Assembly (NCBI GenBank): GCA_016873165.1
Contig: VGXV01000014.1
Span: forward strand, 1 to 64,000
Length of the DNA stretch: 64,000 nucleotides
Direction of reading: 5' to 3'
Source: Planctomycetota bacterium
GTDB lineage: Bacteria > Planctomycetota > Brocadiia > Brocadiales > Brocadiaceae
How positions within the stretch are numbered: the first letter of the stretch is position 1; every line of letters starts with the position of its first letter. Made by a program: the position numbers and the translations under genes. Of the stretch, positions 60,833 through 64,000 are shown piece by piece. The notes beneath the pieces are model-generated. The model saw nothing but the letters and a program-made list of their open reading frames with translations. It ran no database searches and was not told where the DNA came from.

Positions 60833-61093
60833 CTATTTCCTGAAGAACGCAAAAAGAATAGCAGTCAGAACGCCAACAATGGAAGCGAATTGTCCCATCC
60901 AGAATAGAAACATCCACTTGATAATTTCCGCTTTTGTTTCGGCGAGGTCTTTTTTTGTGGCGACTTCTTCAATTAAACTTGCATTATTTGTTTCCATAGC
61001 GGCTTCGACTGCTTCAGCAATCTTGGCAGCCTGTTTTTCATCGAAAACCGAACGCAATGTTTCAAATACTTTTAGAGTATTGATGTGTGCCAT
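60833..61093 (-). CDS. Small coiled-coil protein with C-terminal membrane anchor
   Basis: 86 residues from ATG 61093 (AGGAGG 7 nt upstream). 'MAHINTLKVFETLRSVFDEK' then 'AAKIAEAVEAAMETNNASLI', a helical coiled coil, and 'ATKKDLAETKAEIIKWMFLF' leading into a hydrophobic C-terminal segment. This is the layout of DUF1640/CCDC90-like small bacterial proteins, of unknown role and common in multiple copies in mobile or repeat-rich regions. Confidence 0.75.
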   Translation of the reverse strand: MAHINTLKVFETLRSVFDEKQAAKIAEAVEAAMETNNASLIEEVATKKDLAETKAEIIKWMFLFWMGQFASIVGVLTAILFAFFRK

Positions 61094-61793
61094 GAACAAC
61101 CTCCTATATTAAATTTTATATACCGAGTATTTGTTGTCTATGGTAGATGCAGATTGATTTTAACATTTTGTTGTTTTTGTAATCAAGGAACATTTTGTTT
61201 CAAATTCTATTGTTGGTTTTGGCCAATAGTATTAGTCATTGGGATTATGAGTTAAGAGTTCGGAGTGTAGAGTTTGGCGGGAAGGGAGAGGATAATATCT
61301 TCTCCTGGTTCTCAATGATGTGTGTATTTCATCTGCCTCAAAAGATTTGCATGTATTGTCCCCCGCTGGCGGGGGTTCCGGGGGTGGGATTTGTTTCTCG
61401 CACAAAGCCGCTAAGACACGGAAATTAAATGTAAAACCATAGTAACCGTAATAAATAATTATGTATGCATGAAAGTGTCATTGCTTCGCTTTGCTCGCAA
61501 TGACACTTTTTTTTACGTTCACTATGATTTGAAATCCACATTTTATAAATATTTCGAAAGTAGTTTTTTCAATTAAGCAATTAATAAACACGCCCCTCCC
61601 GGTTCTTTTCAAAATGATTATAATAAAAAGTTTTCTCAGGGTTGCCTGTCCGGCTTGTCTGCCGTTAGGCATGGCAGGCAAGGTGGCAAGGGGTGGGTTA
61701 AAAACAGGAAATAATCATTGAACGATACTTTAATACGCTCTTTCCAATAATGCTACAGGAAAGGAAGTGAAAATTTCTGAAAGAAATATTCCT
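61094..61793. other. Gene-free repeat-rich strip
   Basis: About 700 bp between the small coiled-coil gene and the otsB copy. Palindromes 'CCCCCGCTGGCGGGGG' (about 61361) and a hairpin 'TCATTGCTTCGCTTTGC' / 'GCTCGCAATGACAC' region (61480-61508) are seen. No convincing gene. Confidence 0.5.
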
Positions 61794-62096
61794 GCAGTGC
61801 CTTTATTTACCCCTGTGGTTCTTACTTCGATTACGGTATTTCCCTGTAAAATTTCTATGTTCATATCATCTACGTATTTTCTCATCATATTCAGAAAATC
61901 GTTTTTTATCATTGAGCATGATTTTTCATCCGCGGCGCGGTAGTGCCACACGAGGGAAAAATCTTTTTCCTCGATGAACGCTCCCGGCAAACGGTTAACA
62001 TATTGCTGAAGAACGGAACGTATTTCAGGCTTCCAGTCATTCACAAAAAGGGCGCTCAGTTGCCAGTCACTATGTTTTTCTTTCCTCCATGCGCCG
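61794..62096 (-). pseudogene. otsB fragment
   Basis: Encodes the middle of trehalose-phosphatase ('GAWRKEKHSDWQLSALFV' to 'VRTTGVNKGTAG') without the nucleophile motif or the terminal acidic motif. The open frame upstream comes from the joined repeat, not from otsB. Confidence 0.9.
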
Positions 62097-62240
62097 GAAA
62101 TTCGATTGACAACGATAAACAGATGCGCTAAATTTTCGCCCGCGGCTATACCGCAATACTGAGCATAACTCGTCATTAAAAGAAAAAATTGAGTGTATTG
62201 TGGTGGATTCAGCGCAAAAAACAGCGCCTTAATTCACCCT
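61794..62240. repeat. Recent composite duplication from the otsB region
   Basis: 61794-62096 copies 58736-59038 (2 differences in 303 bp) and 62093-62240 copies 59483-59630 (no differences). The two source blocks are joined at a shared GCCG, so 444 bp present between them at the source is missing here. Confidence 0.95.
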
Positions 62241-62307
62241 TTTGCCAGACATTGTTCGGTAAGTGGCAACCGGTATTTTGGGAGCAGGATGGTGTACATG
62301 TGCCATG

Positions 62308-63807
62308 TCAGCCCCTTCCATAAATTATAGTAGTTTCCTTCAATTCATTTGTTACTGATGGCGTAAGCTGTTCAGGAAGCAGTCTCCACGCCCAGTTTCC
62401 TTTTGTAGTAGCCGGCAGATTCATCCTTGCTTCTTCGCCAAGCCCAAGGATATCCTGCATGGGAATGATCACGGTATCGGCAATCGACATCATTGCAAGG
62501 TTTATTAACGCCTGACAAACATTGGTTTCGGAAACTTCTCTCCCTAAATACTTGAAAAGGTTTCTCTTTGTTTCTTCGTTTGCCTCATTTTTAAACCATC
62601 CCTTTATGGTGTTGTTATCATGGGTTCCGGTATACACCACGCAGTTTTTTACATAATTGTGGGGCACATACGGATTTTTAGCGACGTCATCACCAAAGGC
62701 GAAGACAAGAAGTTTCATGCCGGGAAATTGAAACGTTTGCATGACGAGTATTACATCCGGCGTTATGGTGCCAAGGTCTTCCGCGATAATGGGCAAATCA
62801 GGAAAGTGTTTAAAAATAGTGATGAAAAAGTCTTCAGCAGGCGCTTCAACCCATGAGCCATTAATAGCGGTTTGTTCGTGGGCGGGGATTTCCCAATACG
62901 CGACAAACCCCCTGAAATGGTCTAACCGGACAATGTCAAAAAGTTCCATATTGTGCTCTATGCGTTTTATCCACCACGAAAACCCTGTTTGTCTGTGAAA
63001 ATCCCACGTATAAATAGGATTTCCCCATCGTTGTCCTGTTTTACTGAAATAATCCGGAGGCACTCCCGCAACGAATGCAGGCTGTTCGTTTTTATCCAAT
63101 TTAAATAATTCCGGATGCGACCAGACGTCAGCGCTGTCATAGGTAACATAAATAGGAATATCTCCGATTATTTGTATGTTCTTTTTATTGCAGTACTCTT
63201 TTAGCCTGTACCATTGCTTAAAGAATATGTACTGGACAAACCGTTCCTTTTCCGTTCGGTCTTTTAATCTTTCTCTCCATTCGTGCATTGCTTCAGGTTT
63301 TCTGTGTTTTATTTCCGCAGGCCAGTCGCTCCATACTTTTCCGTGAAAATATTCTTTCAGGGCGATGAATAAAGTATAGTCACAGAGCCAATGCGCGTTT
63401 TTTTCACAAAATAACTGAAATTCATACTTTCCGTCTTTTTGCAGTTGAAAATTCTGAAATGCCTTTTGAAGAATATCTTCTTTCCAGGTAGTGACATTTG
63501 CGTAATCTGTCCGGTCATCAGGCAAATGTTTGTAATTCCCGACATCCGAATTTGCAAGCAGACCTTCTTCCATCAAAATATCAGGACTTATCATGATATG
63601 GTTTCCCGCAAAGGCGGAGCAACTGCCGTAGGGGCTGTTGCCATAGGCGGTAGAGGTGGGATTTAACGGTAGTATCTGCCACAAACACTGCTTCGTTTCT
63701 GTCAGGAAATCGATAAATTTATAGGCAAAAGGACCAAAATCTCCAATGCCGTATGGCGATGGGAGAGATGTTATATGTAATAGTATTCCGCTTCTTCTCT
63801 TGTTCAT
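62308..63807 (-). CDS. malQ: 4-alpha-glucanotransferase
   Basis: GH77 amylomaltase (499 aa) that transfers glucan chains in glycogen or maltodextrin metabolism. 'GILLHITSLPSPYGIGDFGP' at the N-terminus, nucleophile Asp in 'IVRLDHFRGFVAYWEIP', acid/base Glu in 'IIAEDLGTITPDV', and 'YTGTHDNNTIKGWF'. AGGAAAGAC just before ATG; the preceding gene ends 7 nt upstream, so both are one unit. Confidence 0.95.
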   Translation of the reverse strand: MNKRRSGILLHITSLPSPYGIGDFGPFAYKFIDFLTETKQCLWQILPLNPTSTAYGNSPYGSCSAFAGNHIMISPDILMEEGLLANSDVGNYKHLPDDRTDYANVTTWKEDILQKAFQNFQLQKDGKYEFQLFCEKNAHWLCDYTLFIALKEYFHGKVWSDWPAEIKHRKPEAMHEWRERLKDRTEKERFVQYIFFKQWYRLKEYCNKKNIQIIGDIPIYVTYDSADVWSHPELFKLDKNEQPAFVAGVPPDYFSKTGQRWGNPIYTWDFHRQTGFSWWIKRIEHNMELFDIVRLDHFRGFVAYWEIPAHEQTAINGSWVEAPAEDFFITIFKHFPDLPIIAEDLGTITPDVILVMQTFQFPGMKLLVFAFGDDVAKNPYVPHNYVKNCVVYTGTHDNNTIKGWFKNEANEETKRNLFKYLGREVSETNVCQALINLAMMSIADTVIIPMQDILGLGEEARMNLPATTKGNWAWRLLPEQLTPSVTNELKETTIIYGRG

Positions 63808-63814
63808 GTCTTTC

Positions 63815-64000
63815 CTATGACACCTTTACCCCTAAGTAGTACCCCAGTTTTTTAAATGCCTCTCCCCATCGTTTAAAATGCGGGTCATCTGTTAATGACT
63901 TTTCTTTCATTGTGTGGTAAATGTTTTTCCCGATATGGAAATAAACGTTTTGTGCCTCCCACATGTCCAGTTTTATGGAAAGCGAGTTTAGTAGTTTCAG
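63815..64000 (-). CDS. C-terminal end of a GH57/DUF3536-like protein (partial)
   Basis: 61 residues before the stop at 63815; the gene continues past the right edge. 'DMWEAQNVYFHIGKNIYHTM' and 'FKRWGEAFKKLGYYLGVKVS' resemble the end of DUF3536-containing glycoside hydrolase family 57 proteins, whose tails read 'NxYFxIGxxxYxxM...LGxYLxV'. Read directly from the raw sequence. It is followed after 7 nt by malQ. Confidence 0.6.
   Translation of the reverse strand: MKLLNSLSIKLDMWEAQNVYFHIGKNIYHTMKEKSLTDDPHFKRWGEAFKKLGYYLGVKVS

Noticed and set aside
61195-61428. 77-codon plus-strand frame
   Set aside because: It crosses palindromic repeats and has no ribosome site or recognisable domain.

Overview
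The window looks like chromosome from an anaerobic, roughly 40% GC planctomycete-type bacterium. An anammox-lineage (Brocadiales-like) genome is my best guess, not a proven assignment. The pointers are two tandem prepilin-like proteins of the planctomycete '[16 protein letters not shown]' type ending in a [10 protein letters not shown] motif, a stand-alone NrdD-type glycyl-radical domain, several radical-SAM enzymes, nickel-handling genes (NikR, an ECF nickel transporter, LarC) and many short palindromic intergenic repeats. No rRNA, tRNA or CRISPR array was recognised.

Layout. 0-7 kb: a truncated hsdM, a DUF296 protein, an acetyl-CoA synthetase / FmdE-like / secreted LecA-like lectin operon, a strongly expressed-looking small secreted protein, a lone PAS protein and a lipoprotein. 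7.03-18.16 kb: an integrated element bounded by a 14-bp direct repeat, one copy of which covers the stop codon of a parvulin gene. It carries a tyrosine integrase behind a terminator hairpin, a Dam-like methylase, two small HTH proteins, a primase-polymerase/helicase, a 47-aa gene, a 22-bp iteron-like array and, as probable cargo, a secreted M6 protease with near-identical RCC1 repeats. 18-26 kb: parvulin, a Tat-exported radical-SAM protein, then NikR and a complete nickel ECF transporter (NikM-L-Q-O) with an outer-membrane barrel and a small periplasmic protein. 26-38.5 kb: housekeeping genes (hydrolase, PhnP-like MBL protein, CNNM/CBS protein, ThrC, a MutL-like ATPase with a KOW partner, MtnA, nucleosidase, methyltransferase) and the glycyl-radical domain protein. 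38.5-43.3 kb: universal stress protein, a second AmrS-like radical-SAM enzyme, and a c-di-GMP-I riboswitch with a terminator in front of the prepilin pair. 43.5-54.6 kb: NadD, LarC, a membrane TPR protein, an unusual malate/lactate dehydrogenase-like protein, a DUF885 peptidase, an MFS transporter and MiaB. 54.6-57.6 kb: an island with an LRAT-domain protein and a Panacea/RelE toxin-antitoxin pair, flanked by a diverged fragment of miaB. 57.6-64 kb: M48 protease and glycan genes (otsB, malQ, a GH57/DUF3536 protein) in a rearranged stretch with a recent partial duplication of otsB.

The most interesting signals are: (1) the 11-kb element, with matching att-like and arm-like repeats at both ends, iterons, and an integrase placed directly behind an intrinsic terminator; (2) the c-di-GMP riboswitch, whose aptamer is almost perfectly complementary to the downstream terminator arm; (3) a two-box purine-rich leader shared by three unrelated genes with near-identical promoters; (4) the free-standing glycyl-radical domain; and (5) the miaB-fragment-flanked toxin-antitoxin island. 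All functions are read from motifs and context only; no database search was run.
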